Below are positions 1 through 8,751 of a DNA stretch of 40,260 nucleotides, piece after piece. Numbering within the stretch: position 1 is the first letter of the stretch; each line of letters opens with the position of its first letter. Origin of the DNA: Deltaproteobacteria bacterium (lineage in GTDB: Bacteria; Myxococcota_A; Polyangia; JAAYKL01); assembly GCA_016935665.1 (NCBI GenBank), contig JAFGQN010000021.1:1-40260 (forward strand), given 5' to 3'. The notes below the pieces were generated by a model. The model was not told where the DNA came from, did not search any database, and saw nothing but the letters and a program-made list of their open reading frames with translations. The position numbers and the translations under genes are program-made.

Positions 1-833
1 GCGGCCTGCCTCTTCCAGCCAGGGGGCAACTTCGACTCTGTCGTTGATTCTGACGCCGCCAACGCGTTCCAGGTGTTCATCGTCCCTGGAAGCAGAAGCC
101 AAAGCCGCAGATGTGCCTGCCGGGAGCGAGTTCAAGGGACATGCGGATTTTTATGTGCAGGAGCTGATAATCAAATCACTGACCACCTGCTACAGGCGGG
201 AGCAATGGCTGACACCGGACGGCAAAACGCTAACGGCGAAGCGCCACGAAATAAATCCCAACCTGGTTATCGTAAGTGACGATGTGTGCGGGACAGTTCA
301 ACGTGCTGCTGCACGTCCTGTGCTGGATTCACGCCGAGCGCATACTGGCAAAACTCACAGGTTTCAACGGCACGCAGCGAAACGAGCTTCGGCAGATTCG
401 CACAGCGGTGTGGAAGCTGTACCGCGACCTGAAAGCATATCAAAAGAAACCGACGCCCGAGGCCAAACCTGAACTGGCGCGTCGCTTTAACAAAATCTGC
501 GAGACTCAAAACAGTTTCGCAACGCTGAACAGCGCGCTCAAACGAATGCACAAAAACAAGGCTGAACTGCTGCTCGCCCTTGAGAGACCGGACCTGCCGC
601 TGCACAACAACCTGAGCGAAGGCGATATTCGGGAATACGTGAAGCGCCGCAAAATCAGCGGCGGTACGAGAAGTGAAAACGGTCGCATGGGACGGGACAC
701 TTTCGTCAGTCTTAAAAAAACAAGCAGAAAACTCAAGGTATCATTCTGGGGATTCCTCAATGACCGCATCCGTAAAAATGGCGCTGTCCCGCCGCTCCCC
801 TGCCTTATTGAACAGCCAGCACTCTCTGAATGA
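1..833 (+). pseudogene. IS66-type transposase remnant (internal deletion and frameshift)
   Basis: Two frames carry pieces of one IS66-like transposase. The first piece (about 100-270) reads like the region ahead of the catalytic core, with YRREQWLTPDGKTL, and ends in VIVSDD. The second frame continues directly with AGQFNVLLHVLCWIHAER and runs to the family's C-terminal end (LPLHNNLSEGDIREYVKRRK, then KISGGTRSENGR and a basic tail); the stop is at 831-833. Family knowledge: SDDAGQF and the NLSE..IR segment hold catalytic acidic residues of the DDE core. The join at about 267-272 needs a +1 (or +4, the extra bases GTGT) shift. The distance between the YRREQW segment and SDDAGQF is far shorter than in intact members, so an internal block is also missing. 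The left end lies outside the window. I saw no terminal inverted repeat near 834-900. It is not expected to be active. Confidence 0.8.
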
Positions 834-899
834 CTCCTGTCTTCTACACTCGCTGTCCTTCTCCAGCACTTTTTGAGAAGTTATCCGTATTCTACTTCA

Positions 900-1508
900 T
901 CAGAAGCGCACAGTCAATGCCACGTATAATCCGTCAATTTTTCTCATGCTATTATTAGAAACTGTGGGAGTGACGTAAGGATGCAGCTTATTGCGAATTC
1001 TCTTGTACTTTTTAATGAGGAAAATTCCCCATATTGTCGCGGGAACACTCACAACCGCAGCTGCAACAGCAGCTGCGAAAAAGATGAGTGGAACACCTTC
1101 ATATGGTTCATTGTTGGGTTCTTCATCATCCTGGATATTGGAAGGTGCGAAGAGAACCATCGTTGGGATAGACATAGTGAATGTAATAATTCCAGTAGTA
1201 GTCAGTAGAACTCCGCGGCGATATTTTCGCCTGGCATAACGATATTCGTAGTCAACGAATTGTGGCCATCTGTCCTTGTGATGTTGCCATTTGTAGTAAT
1301 GCCGATCGAGATTTGTACCGCCGTATATCACTTCAATTTCTTGTTGCGATAATGAGCCGGCTTGAAATTCTGGAGCTGTGGTGTCGATTTGTGAATTACG
1401 AGTTGGTGACTGTTTCGCCTGTTCATATTCATGAGTCAGTGGAGACTGAGCATTAGCAACAGTGGTGAAAAGAATAATAGATATGGAAATTAATATATTT
1501 TGCGTCAT
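900..1508 (-). CDS. Hypothetical membrane protein with signal peptide
   Basis: I do not recognise the family. The ATG at 1508 gives a 202-residue protein beginning MTQNILISISIILFTTVANAQ, a good Sec signal peptide with cleavage after NA. A TTG ten codons upstream would place extra residues before it and is less likely. The mature part has a polar N-terminal region of about 85 residues, an RRKYRRG basic patch, a hydrophobic helix (LLTTTGIITFTMSIPTMVLF), a short acidic loop (DDEEPNNEPYE), a second Ala-rich hydrophobic helix and a basic KKYKRIRNK stretch, so two membrane spans are likely. No obvious Shine-Dalgarno sequence is visible. It stands alone, convergent to the transposase remnant. Base composition is AT-richer than the efflux operon next door. 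Function unknown. Confidence 0.6.
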   Translation of the reverse strand: MTQNILISISIILFTTVANAQSPLTHEYEQAKQSPTRNSQIDTTAPEFQAGSLSQQEIEVIYGGTNLDRHYYKWQHHKDRWPQFVDYEYRYARRKYRRGVLLTTTGIITFTMSIPTMVLFAPSNIQDDEEPNNEPYEGVPLIFFAAAVAAAVVSVPATIWGIFLIKKYKRIRNKLHPYVTPTVSNNSMRKIDGLYVALTVRF

Positions 1509-2000
1509 GAGAATATTCTGAATCAAAAACAGTGCCAAATCTCATTATGTACTGTAACGGCTCTAATGTATTATGAATGTGAACACCAGGTACAGTATTA
1601 AATAAAATGCGTGAAAAAAATATACTTGGCGCAAAACAATGAAAAACAGGTCGTGAGGCGTAGCCATAGGGGCAAGGGGAATATGGCAACGATTTTACAT
1701 ACGTTCGTTTTAAGCCGTAAGGCAGCAAATTGCTTGATTTGGCAGGAAAGAAACGGCGAATGGGGTCGTTTTTTTACAATTGATATTTACACAGGAAGAC
1801 GACCTCAAATGTCAATCGTAAAGGAGCTGTTGCCCAAAGCGAGTTGACATGCAAAACTTAAGATAATCACACATTTCTAACGGACTTGACCATGAGGAAA
1901 TTATGATCTGCTTTTACATTATCCAATGTTTGTGCGGCGCTGGGCCTGCAGACGGTGCACGTGCCAGATGGATTGACCCGTCCAATGGTCATGGATAGTC
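1509..2000. other. Intergenic region, no convincing gene
   Basis: About 490 bases between the small membrane protein and the end of the efflux operon. A possible 54-codon ORF (1683-1847, plus) starts at an ATG preceded by AAGGGG four bases upstream and reads MATILHTFVLSRKAANC at its start. It matches nothing I know, so I leave it as a weak possibility only. No clear terminator for the minus-strand efflux operon was found at 1860-2000. Confidence 0.4.
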
Positions 2001-5000
2001 TCAGGCGTTCACCCAGTTTTTAAAACGTCGGATAAGGCCAAGGCCGTCTTCCACAATCATATACAGCGCGGGGACCAGCATCAGCGTGATCAGTGTGGAA
2101 AAAAGAACCCCGAAGCCCAGGCTGATTGCCATGGGAATTAAAAAGCGCGCCTGAATGGACGACTCGGTAATCATGGGGGCCAGCCCAAGGAAGGTTGTTA
2201 AAGAGGTGAGCAGAATGGGCCGAAATCGCCGGGCGCCCCCATGGATGACCGATTCAAAGGCGCTCTCTCCGCTCCGTCGTTTTACATTGATGGCATCCAC
2301 CAGCACCAGCGAATCGTTCACCACCACTCCCGCCAGCGCCACAATTCCCATCACACTGATAAAACTGAGATTGTACCCCATCAGCAGGTGACCCAGGATG
2401 GCGCCCACAAAGCCAAATGGAATGGCCGTCATGATGATTATGGGCTGAATATAGCTGCGGAACGGAATGGCGATAAGTGCAAACATGACCACCAGTGCAA
2501 TGATGAAGTTTATCCCCAGCGCGCTGAACGCTTCCATCTGTTCACGCTGTTCACCGGCCATTTCCCACTTCATCCCCGAATACTTCTTCAGCAGGTTTGG
2601 CAGAATCGTTCCTTTAAGGGTTTTAAGCACTTTTTCCGGCGACGCCACGCCTGGCATCAGCTCTGCTGTAACGTTAACCGTTCGCTTGCCATCTTCACGC
2701 TTGATGGAAGTGGGCGACAGATTTCGTGAGGCCTCGGCCACATATTGCAATGGCACCTGGCCGCCTTCGGATGTGCGAATGAGCATGTTCTCAATGTTGA
2801 ATTCACTTTTCCGGTCGCTTTCGGGATAGCGCACCATCACTTTCAATTCATTGCGTCCCCGCTGCTCCCGCAACGCTTCGGTGCCATAGAATGCGCTGCG
2901 AATCTGCCGCGCAATTTCAAAGGAGGTCAACCCCAGCGATCGGGCTTTGGGCAGCAATCGGTAGTCCACCTGCTTTTTGCCTTCGGAAAAACTGGTTTCG
3001 ATGTCGGTGAGGTCGCTGAATCCCCGAAGCTCGCTGGCCAGCTCATCGCTGGCACGCTGCAGCAAACGCATGTCATCGTGAATCAGCACCACATCGACAG
3101 CCGCGCCGGCACTGGGTCCCACCATGTCCTTAAAGGTAAGAGACTTCAGTCCCGCCATTTTGGGGATGGCCTGTTCCCAGTCGCGACGCAATTGCTCGGA
3201 GCCCACATCCCGCTCGTCGCTGGGCACCAGATTGAGTTCGATAGTCACAAGATGACTTCCTCCCGATCCTGCAGTTCCCGCATGAGGGCCGCGACGACTC
3301 GTGGGTCCCGAGCCCAGATTGGTAAACATGCCGCGCAATATTTTATCGCCACCGTGGGGCGCAAGTATCTTTTTTGCAGCGGCTTCCAGTTGCTTTTGCA
3401 CCTTGATGGTTTCGGCCACCGGCGTCCCATAGGGCAACTCCGCAGTGGCTCTGACCAGGTCCCCTTCGAGAGTGGGGAAAAACTTGAACGGCACGAATCC
3501 ACCAAGCACCGTGCCCACTGTCAAAAGCAGCACCGCGATGGCCCCCGCCAGCACAATGTAGCGAAAACGCACCATGGCTTTGAGAACAGGGCGATACGAT
3601 TTGTCCACGAATTTGTCGAGGGAGCCGGAGATGGCCATCTGAATTTTACTGAAAAGTCCAGAGCGCTTTTCGTTGTCGGCGCCGGTGGAATGGGCCAGGT
3701 GGGCCGGCAGAATGAAAAAAGATTCAAACAGAGAAACCCCCAGCACCAGTATGACAATCAAAGGAATGAGCATAAACAGTTTGCCCATGATGCCTGGAAC
3801 AAAAAGCATGGGTGCAAACGCCACCATGGTGGTGAGAATGGAAAAGGTGATGGGCATGGCCATTTCCCTCGCCCCTTCCACCGCGGCCTGCAGTTTGGGA
3901 ATCCCCTGCTGTACTTTATGATAAATGTTCTCGCCCACCACGATGGCATCGTCCACCACCATACCCAGCGTGACGATAAATGCAAAAAGAGTGAGCATAT
4001 TGATGGAAACGCCCAATGCCGGCAGCATAAAGAAGGCCCCAAGAAACGAAATGGGAATTCCCAGCGACACCCAGAAGGCCAGACGCAGACGCAGGATGAG
4101 CGCCAGCAGCAGCACCACCAGAATGCCGCCGTACTTGGCGTTTTTCACCAGCAAATCGATGCGGTCGGTAAGCAGCTCGGAATCGTCCTGCCACAGTTTG
4201 AGTTCAAAGCCGCCGGGAAGCTTTTTCTGAAGTACATCCACGTACTCGTGCACCTTTTGAGAGACTGCTTTGGGCGTTTCATCCCCCACGCGATACGCCG
4301 TCACTCGCACGGCCCGCTTGCCATTAAAGTACGACGCTGCGTCTGTTTCGGCAAAACCGTCTTTAATTTTGGCGATGTCGCCCAGGCGCACCTGCGATCC
4401 GCTCAGACTGCTGCGTAAAATAATGTCCTCAAACTCCACACCGGCCTTTTTGCGATCGGTCACACGGACCAGCACTTCGCCGGCAGAGGTTTTCACGGAG
4501 CCGCCCGGCAACTCAATGGACGCGGCCTTCACAGCGGTGGCCACCTGCTCCAGCGTGAGCCCATATGTTTCAAGGGTATCCTGCGGAATTTCGATACTGA
4601 TTTCCAAAGCGGGCACCCCTTCGATTTCCACCTGAGTGATTTCGGGGTATTCCAGCAAATCCGACCGGGCCATCTCCGCCGCCTCGTGCAGTTCCTTGAG
4701 CTCCCTGTCCGCTGAGATAACCAGCGAAATCACCCGTGACCTTGGGGCCAGCAGTTTCACCAGTGGTCGTTCCACCTCTTCGGGAAAAGAAGTGATGCGA
4801 TCCACAGCGTTTTTCACATCCTGCAGCACGGAGTCCGCGTTTTCGCCGCTCAGAATCTCAATGGTAACCATACCGGAGCCCTCCGCGGCGGTGGAGGTTA
4901 CCCGCTTGACACCGTCCAGACCGCGGACCGCTTCTTCGATGGCCAACACAATTCCCTGCTCGGTTTCTTCGGGGCTGGCCCCGGGATACGGCACCTGCAC

Positions 5001-5204
5001 CTGAATGGTGTCCAGTGAAAACTCCGGAAACACTTCCTGCTTGCTTTTAAACACGCCGATAAGTCCCCCCAGCAGTATGATGGCCATCAGCAGATTGGCG
5101 GCCACGGAATTGTTGGCCATCCAACCGATAGCCCCTTTTCGCAATCCCTTTTTCAACTCATTCGACGGGGTCTTCTTTTTTTCAGTTTGTTTCTCCGGGG
5201 CCAT
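2001..5204 (-). CDS. RND-family efflux transporter, inner-membrane pump (HAE1-like)
   Basis: Proton-driven pump of a tripartite RND exporter, 1067 residues, the normal AcrB/MexB size. After a Lys-rich cytoplasmic start comes TM1 (NNSVAANLLMAIILLGGL), then the first large periplasmic porter half. TM4 carries GMVVDDAIVVGEN with the adjacent aspartates D418 and D419, the family's proton-relay pair. The second half begins after a cytoplasmic linker, repeats the fold and shows GVVVNDSLVLVDA in the equivalent helix. Early residues VPYPGASPEETEQ and AEGSGMVTIEI fit HAE1-type pumps rather than the metal-exporting HME type, but the substrate cannot be read. The ATG follows AGGAG by eight bases. The adaptor gene ends two bases upstream, so both are cotranslated in the tetR-tolC-adaptor-pump operon. 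Confidence 0.95.
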   Translation of the reverse strand: MAPEKQTEKKKTPSNELKKGLRKGAIGWMANNSVAANLLMAIILLGGLIGVFKSKQEVFPEFSLDTIQVQVPYPGASPEETEQGIVLAIEEAVRGLDGVKRVTSTAAEGSGMVTIEILSGENADSVLQDVKNAVDRITSFPEEVERPLVKLLAPRSRVISLVISADRELKELHEAAEMARSDLLEYPEITQVEIEGVPALEISIEIPQDTLETYGLTLEQVATAVKAASIELPGGSVKTSAGEVLVRVTDRKKAGVEFEDIILRSSLSGSQVRLGDIAKIKDGFAETDAASYFNGKRAVRVTAYRVGDETPKAVSQKVHEYVDVLQKKLPGGFELKLWQDDSELLTDRIDLLVKNAKYGGILVVLLLALILRLRLAFWVSLGIPISFLGAFFMLPALGVSINMLTLFAFIVTLGMVVDDAIVVGENIYHKVQQGIPKLQAAVEGAREMAMPITFSILTTMVAFAPMLFVPGIMGKLFMLIPLIVILVLGVSLFESFFILPAHLAHSTGADNEKRSGLFSKIQMAISGSLDKFVDKSYRPVLKAMVRFRYIVLAGAIAVLLLTVGTVLGGFVPFKFFPTLEGDLVRATAELPYGTPVAETIKVQKQLEAAAKKILAPHGGDKILRGMFTNLGSGPTSRRGPHAGTAGSGGSHLVTIELNLVPSDERDVGSEQLRRDWEQAIPKMAGLKSLTFKDMVGPSAGAAVDVVLIHDDMRLLQRASDELASELRGFSDLTDIETSFSEGKKQVDYRLLPKARSLGLTSFEIARQIRSAFYGTEALREQRGRNELKVMVRYPESDRKSEFNIENMLIRTSEGGQVPLQYVAEASRNLSPTSIKREDGKRTVNVTAELMPGVASPEKVLKTLKGTILPNLLKKYSGMKWEMAGEQREQMEAFSALGINFIIALVVMFALIAIPFRSYIQPIIIMTAIPFGFVGAILGHLLMGYNLSFISVMGIVALAGVVVNDSLVLVDAINVKRRSGESAFESVIHGGARRFRPILLTSLTTFLGLAPMITESSIQARFLIPMAISLGFGVLFSTLITLMLVPALYMIVEDGLGLIRRFKNWVNA

Positions 5205-5206
5205 GA

Positions 5207-6460
5207 CTATTTCTCCTGCCCTTTGTCCATACGGGAGGACAGTTCTCGACCCTTTTTATTATTCGTCTCAACCGGGGCATCTGCCGTTGCCTTTTTGGCG
5301 CTACCGTTCACCCGCGCCACCGGCATGCCTTCGAGAGGGAAGGAAATAGGACTGACAACAATCTCGTCACCGCTCTTAAGACCTCCCGATATAATCACGA
5401 GTTCAGGCTCTTTCCAGGCCACCTGCACCTCTGCTCTCTCCAGACGATCGTCTTTGGAAACACGCCACACGAATTCGCCTTCACGGTGGGCGCCTCTGGG
5501 GATGCTGATAACATCCTGCATGACATCCCCTTCAATCTCTACTTCCACATAGGCTCCCGCCAGCAGCGGCAATCCCGAATCGCCCGAGTCAAATGGCTTT
5601 TGCACTTCGACCAGCAAAGTGGCCGTACGGTTGCGACTGTCCAGTTGTCCCAGCAGTCGAATCACATGTCCATGGCGCACAATCTGTTTGTTGCCGCCCA
5701 CCTTTTGAATGACCTGGGCCACCGAGCCATCCTCCGCATTCAATCCGGGAATGCGAATGGCGTTCAGTTGCTCCACCGGCACGGACACCTCCACCCACAA
5801 CGCCTCGGTCCCCATCAGGGTCATCAGTTGCGAGCTGGGACCCACCACCTGGCCCACGTCCACATTCTTTTGTAGAATCATGGCGTCAAACGGCGCCTTT
5901 ATCACGGTCTTTTGTAAATTCAGTTTGGCCCGTGCCAGACTGCTCTTGGCGGTCTGCTGCTGTTGTTGGGCTTCTTCCAGCTGCGGCTTGCGCAATACCA
6001 GATCCGACCCGGCACCGACAGTGTCGCCACGGTTCACCAGTTCCCATTCCTTTTTGGCCACATGCCCGCGACTCTGCTCCAGCGTCAGATTCAGTTTGGC
6101 CTGTTCCACCTGACCCATCTGCTGCTCCAACGCCAGCTTGTAATCGCGCTTATCGATGCGGGCGATAATCTCTCCTTTTTTAAAGCGACTGCCCGGGATG
6201 AGATTGGGCGACACCCAGGTGATTTTGCCGGTCACTTCGGGCATCATGACAATCTGAGTGGCGGCCTGCACGGCGCCGCTGGCCAGAACGCGCACCGGAC
6301 GGGTTTCCGCAGTTACCTTCATGGTTTCCACCTGCAGTACCCGTTGAGTCGGAGCCACGTGTTTGGCTGTTTTGGCTTTGTTCTTTAAGTGCATCATCCC
6401 AAAGCCACCCAGAGCGATAATAACAACAGGGATAAAAAATTTGAATACGAACGCTTTCAT
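5207..6460 (-). CDS. RND efflux periplasmic adaptor (HlyD/AcrA-type membrane fusion protein)
   Basis: Adaptor of 417 residues linking the inner-membrane pump to the outer-membrane channel. An N-terminal anchor (FIPVVIIALGGFGMM, residues about 9-24) keeps it in the inner membrane and replaces the lipid anchor seen in AcrA. There follow the first lipoyl half (GSRFKKGEIIARID), an alpha-helical hairpin rich in Gln and Glu (about residues 100-185), the second lipoyl half (KAPFDAMILQKNVDVGQVV), a beta-barrel segment and a membrane-proximal domain. The C-terminal tail (KKGRELSSRMDKGQEK) is basic and probably unstructured. The start ATG has GGAG six bases upstream. The stop lies two bases from the pump ATG. 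Part of the same operon as tolC and tetR. Confidence 0.93.
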   Translation of the reverse strand: MKAFVFKFFIPVVIIALGGFGMMHLKNKAKTAKHVAPTQRVLQVETMKVTAETRPVRVLASGAVQAATQIVMMPEVTGKITWVSPNLIPGSRFKKGEIIARIDKRDYKLALEQQMGQVEQAKLNLTLEQSRGHVAKKEWELVNRGDTVGAGSDLVLRKPQLEEAQQQQQTAKSSLARAKLNLQKTVIKAPFDAMILQKNVDVGQVVGPSSQLMTLMGTEALWVEVSVPVEQLNAIRIPGLNAEDGSVAQVIQKVGGNKQIVRHGHVIRLLGQLDSRNRTATLLVEVQKPFDSGDSGLPLLAGAYVEVEIEGDVMQDVISIPRGAHREGEFVWRVSKDDRLERAEVQVAWKEPELVIISGGLKSGDEIVVSPISFPLEGMPVARVNGSAKKATADAPVETNNKKGRELSSRMDKGQEK

Positions 6461-6471
6461 GGGAACTCCAA

Positions 6472-7983
6472 TTATTCAGTCACAAGCTTCCGGGTCCAAT
6501 TGCCACCCAGCGCTTCCAATAGGTTAATTCGGGCCGACAGCAGATTTCGCTCCGCCTGAATGAGGTTTAATTGATTCAGCTGCAACACATCGTTGGCAGT
6601 GAGTACGTTGATGTAGTTGGACAACCCCGCCAAATAGCGACGGGTGGCCTCCTGCACGGTGAGTTCGGACACTTTGGTTTGCGCCTGCAGCGCCGCCAGA
6701 TACTCCCGCTGCGCCCGTTCGCGCTCCTGCGCCGCCCGCACCTGTGTTCGCATCTGCAACACATTGTTTTCAAGCGCATACTGGGCGCTCACGGTTTGTG
6801 CTTTTGCCAGCTGAATGGCCGTGCGGTTGGCACCTCCCATATAGATGGGCACCGTGAGGGTGGCCCCAATCTGCCAGGCCTCGTCGCCATCCCATTCGTT
6901 GATGCGCGTCCAGCCGTAGCCCACCTTCCCCATAAACGCCAAAGAGGGCAGCAGGGCGCGCTTTGCCTGGGTTTCTTTTATTTTCAACGCGTCGAGCCGA
7001 ATGGTGGCTGCCCGCAGTTCGGGTCTGCCCGTCATCAAACGACTGTTGAGTTGATTGTCGGCCTGCACTTTGGGGGCGGCGCCCAGCTCTGGCAATTCGG
7101 CCGGGATTTGGGGCAATGTCTCCACCGGCACATCCAACAGTGCCGCCAGCTGCAATTTGCCGCTTTCGACAATGGTTTTGGCCAAAGGAAGCTGTGCTTT
7201 TTTGGATTCCACCTGTGCCCGCTGCTGCAGCACATCGAGGGACGTGGCCGTTCCCGCATTGAATTGTGCGGTTACCAGTTGAAGCAGTTTCTCGTAGTTT
7301 TCAATCTGGGCCTCGATGAGCTGGACCCGTTTGTTGGCGGCCACAACATCGTAGTAGTTTTGAACCACCAACGACGCAATGGTCATGGCCTGCGCCTGCA
7401 CATCCTCCCTTGATGCGGACACTTCCTTCAGCGACGCCTGACGGGCCATGCGATAGCGTCTAGTGATATCCACTTCGTACTTTGCAACCAACGCGGCCGA
7501 CACAGTTTGCATATAGTTGGGGTAGTCTGGGGAAGGCGCATTCTGCATTGCCCGCAATTGGTTGAGGTTGATACCCAACAAATCTGCGGTTCCCTGATCG
7601 ATATTATCAGCTTCAATAAATGAAAGCAGATTGGATGCAGAGCCGGTAACGGGTGCATCAAAGTCCTTCAGCAGGTACGACCCCTCTGCGTACACCACCG
7701 GGCGCATGGGAGCCAGGGTGGCCTCTGCGGCGGCTTCGGCCACGTTGATGCGGGCGTTAGTGGCATCAATTCCCGGATTTCCCCTGAGGGCACGGTGAAC
7801 GAGGTCGTTTAACACCGGATCATCAAATCCACTCCAGGGAGAACCGGTCACCGCAGCGTCCTTCTGCCTGTCGTTGGACGATGGGCCTGCCATCTGCGAT
7901 TCTGCCGCGATGGCGTCAAACGCTGCAAACATCCAAATAAAACCAAATAAAATAAGAGCATTAGCCGTTCCAACACGATTCAT
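6472..7983 (-). CDS. TolC-family outer-membrane efflux channel
   Basis: Outer-membrane factor of the tripartite pump, 503 residues. The start at 7983 is chosen because it opens a clear signal peptide (MNRVGTANALILFGF..., cleavage near AIAA|ES), has AGGAG eight bases upstream and overlaps the tetR stop in an ATGA. The frame stays open upstream to about 8325, but that stretch lies wholly inside tetR and is not protein-like. The mature protein shows the duplicated OEP pattern: long heptad-rich helices (for example SASREDVQAQAMTIASLVVQ, residues about 185-300, and again 370-480), with beta segments such as YEVDITRRYR and PSLAFMGKVGYGW. There is no Cys after the signal, so it is not a lipoprotein. 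It ends 11 bases before the adaptor ATG. Confidence 0.92.
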   Translation of the reverse strand: MNRVGTANALILFGFIWMFAAFDAIAAESQMAGPSSNDRQKDAAVTGSPWSGFDDPVLNDLVHRALRGNPGIDATNARINVAEAAAEATLAPMRPVVYAEGSYLLKDFDAPVTGSASNLLSFIEADNIDQGTADLLGINLNQLRAMQNAPSPDYPNYMQTVSAALVAKYEVDITRRYRMARQASLKEVSASREDVQAQAMTIASLVVQNYYDVVAANKRVQLIEAQIENYEKLLQLVTAQFNAGTATSLDVLQQRAQVESKKAQLPLAKTIVESGKLQLAALLDVPVETLPQIPAELPELGAAPKVQADNQLNSRLMTGRPELRAATIRLDALKIKETQAKRALLPSLAFMGKVGYGWTRINEWDGDEAWQIGATLTVPIYMGGANRTAIQLAKAQTVSAQYALENNVLQMRTQVRAAQERERAQREYLAALQAQTKVSELTVQEATRRYLAGLSNYINVLTANDVLQLNQLNLIQAERNLLSARINLLEALGGNWTRKLVTE

Positions 7984-8606
7984 TGCGAAAACTCCTGGGT
8001 CACAATACCGCTGCAAAAATTGCGAACGGTGTCCTGAATATAAACATTGTCGTCCTCTATGCCTGTCCCTGGCTGTGACATTATTAATCGAAAAAAAACA
8101 CGTCCCTGCATGGCCCCCATCAAATTCATGGCCAGCACGTCCACATCGACATCGGCGCGAATCTGCCCGTTTTCCTTTGCCCGCCGCACAAACCCGGCAA
8201 TACCTTCGAGCACGCGCAGGGGAGGCGGCTTTTTCATGGCGGAAAAGAATCTTTCCGGAGAAATCAGGCTGCGCTGGTTGTGCATGGCAATAATGCGAGG
8301 CAATATTTCCACCAGTAACGCCCATAGCCGCTGAAACATCTCCGTTAACTGCGGCTCAATGGGCCCCTTTTGGGGATGCGTGGAAAGCCATATTGAGAGG
8401 CCCACCACATTGGTGAGAATCTCCTTGGAGGCCACAGCTGCGATAAATAAATCTTCTTTTGTTTTAAATCGCTTAAACAATGTCGCCTGAGAAATTCCCG
8501 TCTTTTGAGCGATTTCCTGGGTGGACACCTGCGGTCCTTTCTCCAGAAAGCAGTTCCGGGCCACCTCCAGTACTTTCTCGTCGGATACTATTTTGGGTCG
8601 AACCAT
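7980..8606 (-). CDS. TetR-family transcriptional repressor of the efflux operon
   Basis: A 208-residue TetR-type regulator. The N-terminal helix-turn-helix is plain: VSTQEIAQKTGISQATLFKRF followed by KTKEDLF (residues about 27-54). The C-terminal ligand-binding part is helical and poorly conserved, as usual. I chose the ATG at 8606 (MVRPKIVSDEKVL), which has GGAG five bases upstream; the frame runs on to 8639 but that would put codons in the operator palindrome. The stop codon overlaps the tolC ATG (ATGA), so regulator and channel are translationally coupled and the whole operon is probably autorepressed through the palindrome at 8624-8643. A hydrophobic pump substrate is the likely inducer by analogy with AcrR/TtgR-type systems, but this is inference. 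Confidence 0.93.
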   Translation of the reverse strand: MVRPKIVSDEKVLEVARNCFLEKGPQVSTQEIAQKTGISQATLFKRFKTKEDLFIAAVASKEILTNVVGLSIWLSTHPQKGPIEPQLTEMFQRLWALLVEILPRIIAMHNQRSLISPERFFSAMKKPPPLRVLEGIAGFVRRAKENGQIRADVDVDVLAMNLMGAMQGRVFFRLIMSQPGTGIEDDNVYIQDTVRNFCSGIVTQEFSQ

Positions 8607-8623
8607 GGTCACTCCATTCTTTA

Positions 8624-8643
8624 GTAAGTGAGCGCTCACTTAC
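8624..8643. promoter_or_regulatory. Putative TetR operator, perfect 20-bp palindrome
   Basis: The half-site GTAAGTGAGC is followed immediately by its exact reverse complement GCTCACTTAC. It lies 17 bases upstream of the tetR ATG and about 110 bases before the divergent gene at 8752. The core TGAGCGCTCA resembles operators of TetR-type efflux repressors. Its position suits autorepression of the tetR-tolC-MFP-RND operon; an effect on the divergent cluster is possible. Confidence 0.75.
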
Positions 8644-8660
8644 CCATAATGAGACTCCTT

Positions 8661-8688
8661 TTGAAAATTGCAACCCATTGGATCATAT
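8661..8688 (+). promoter_or_regulatory. Possible sigma-70-like promoter for the 8752 operon
   Basis: TTGAAA (8661-8666) and TCATAT (8683-8688) are separated by 16 bases and sit about 65 bases ahead of the ATG at 8752. The match is modest and no other signal supports it. It lies 18 bases beyond the TetR palindrome. Confidence 0.3.
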
Positions 8689-8751
8689 TTTTTTATTTCG
8701 CTTACCTTTTTGAGTTTCTGGCCGACTTACATTCTGAAACCGGAGTGCTCC

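Noticed and set aside
2745-4418. Plus-strand 557-codon open frame
   Set aside because: It lies antisense inside the RND pump gene. Its translation is His/Gln/Arg-rich with no family motif, while the minus strand encodes an unmistakable RND pump.
7984-8325. 114-codon upstream extension of the TolC frame
   Set aside because: It overlaps tetR completely, is Arg/Cys/His-rich and lies ahead of a good ribosome site and signal peptide at 7983.
8668-8751. N-terminal extension of the acidic protein as a signal peptide
   Set aside because: The hydrophobic stretch is preceded by no ribosome site, coincides with a possible promoter, and the ATG at 8752 has GGAG.
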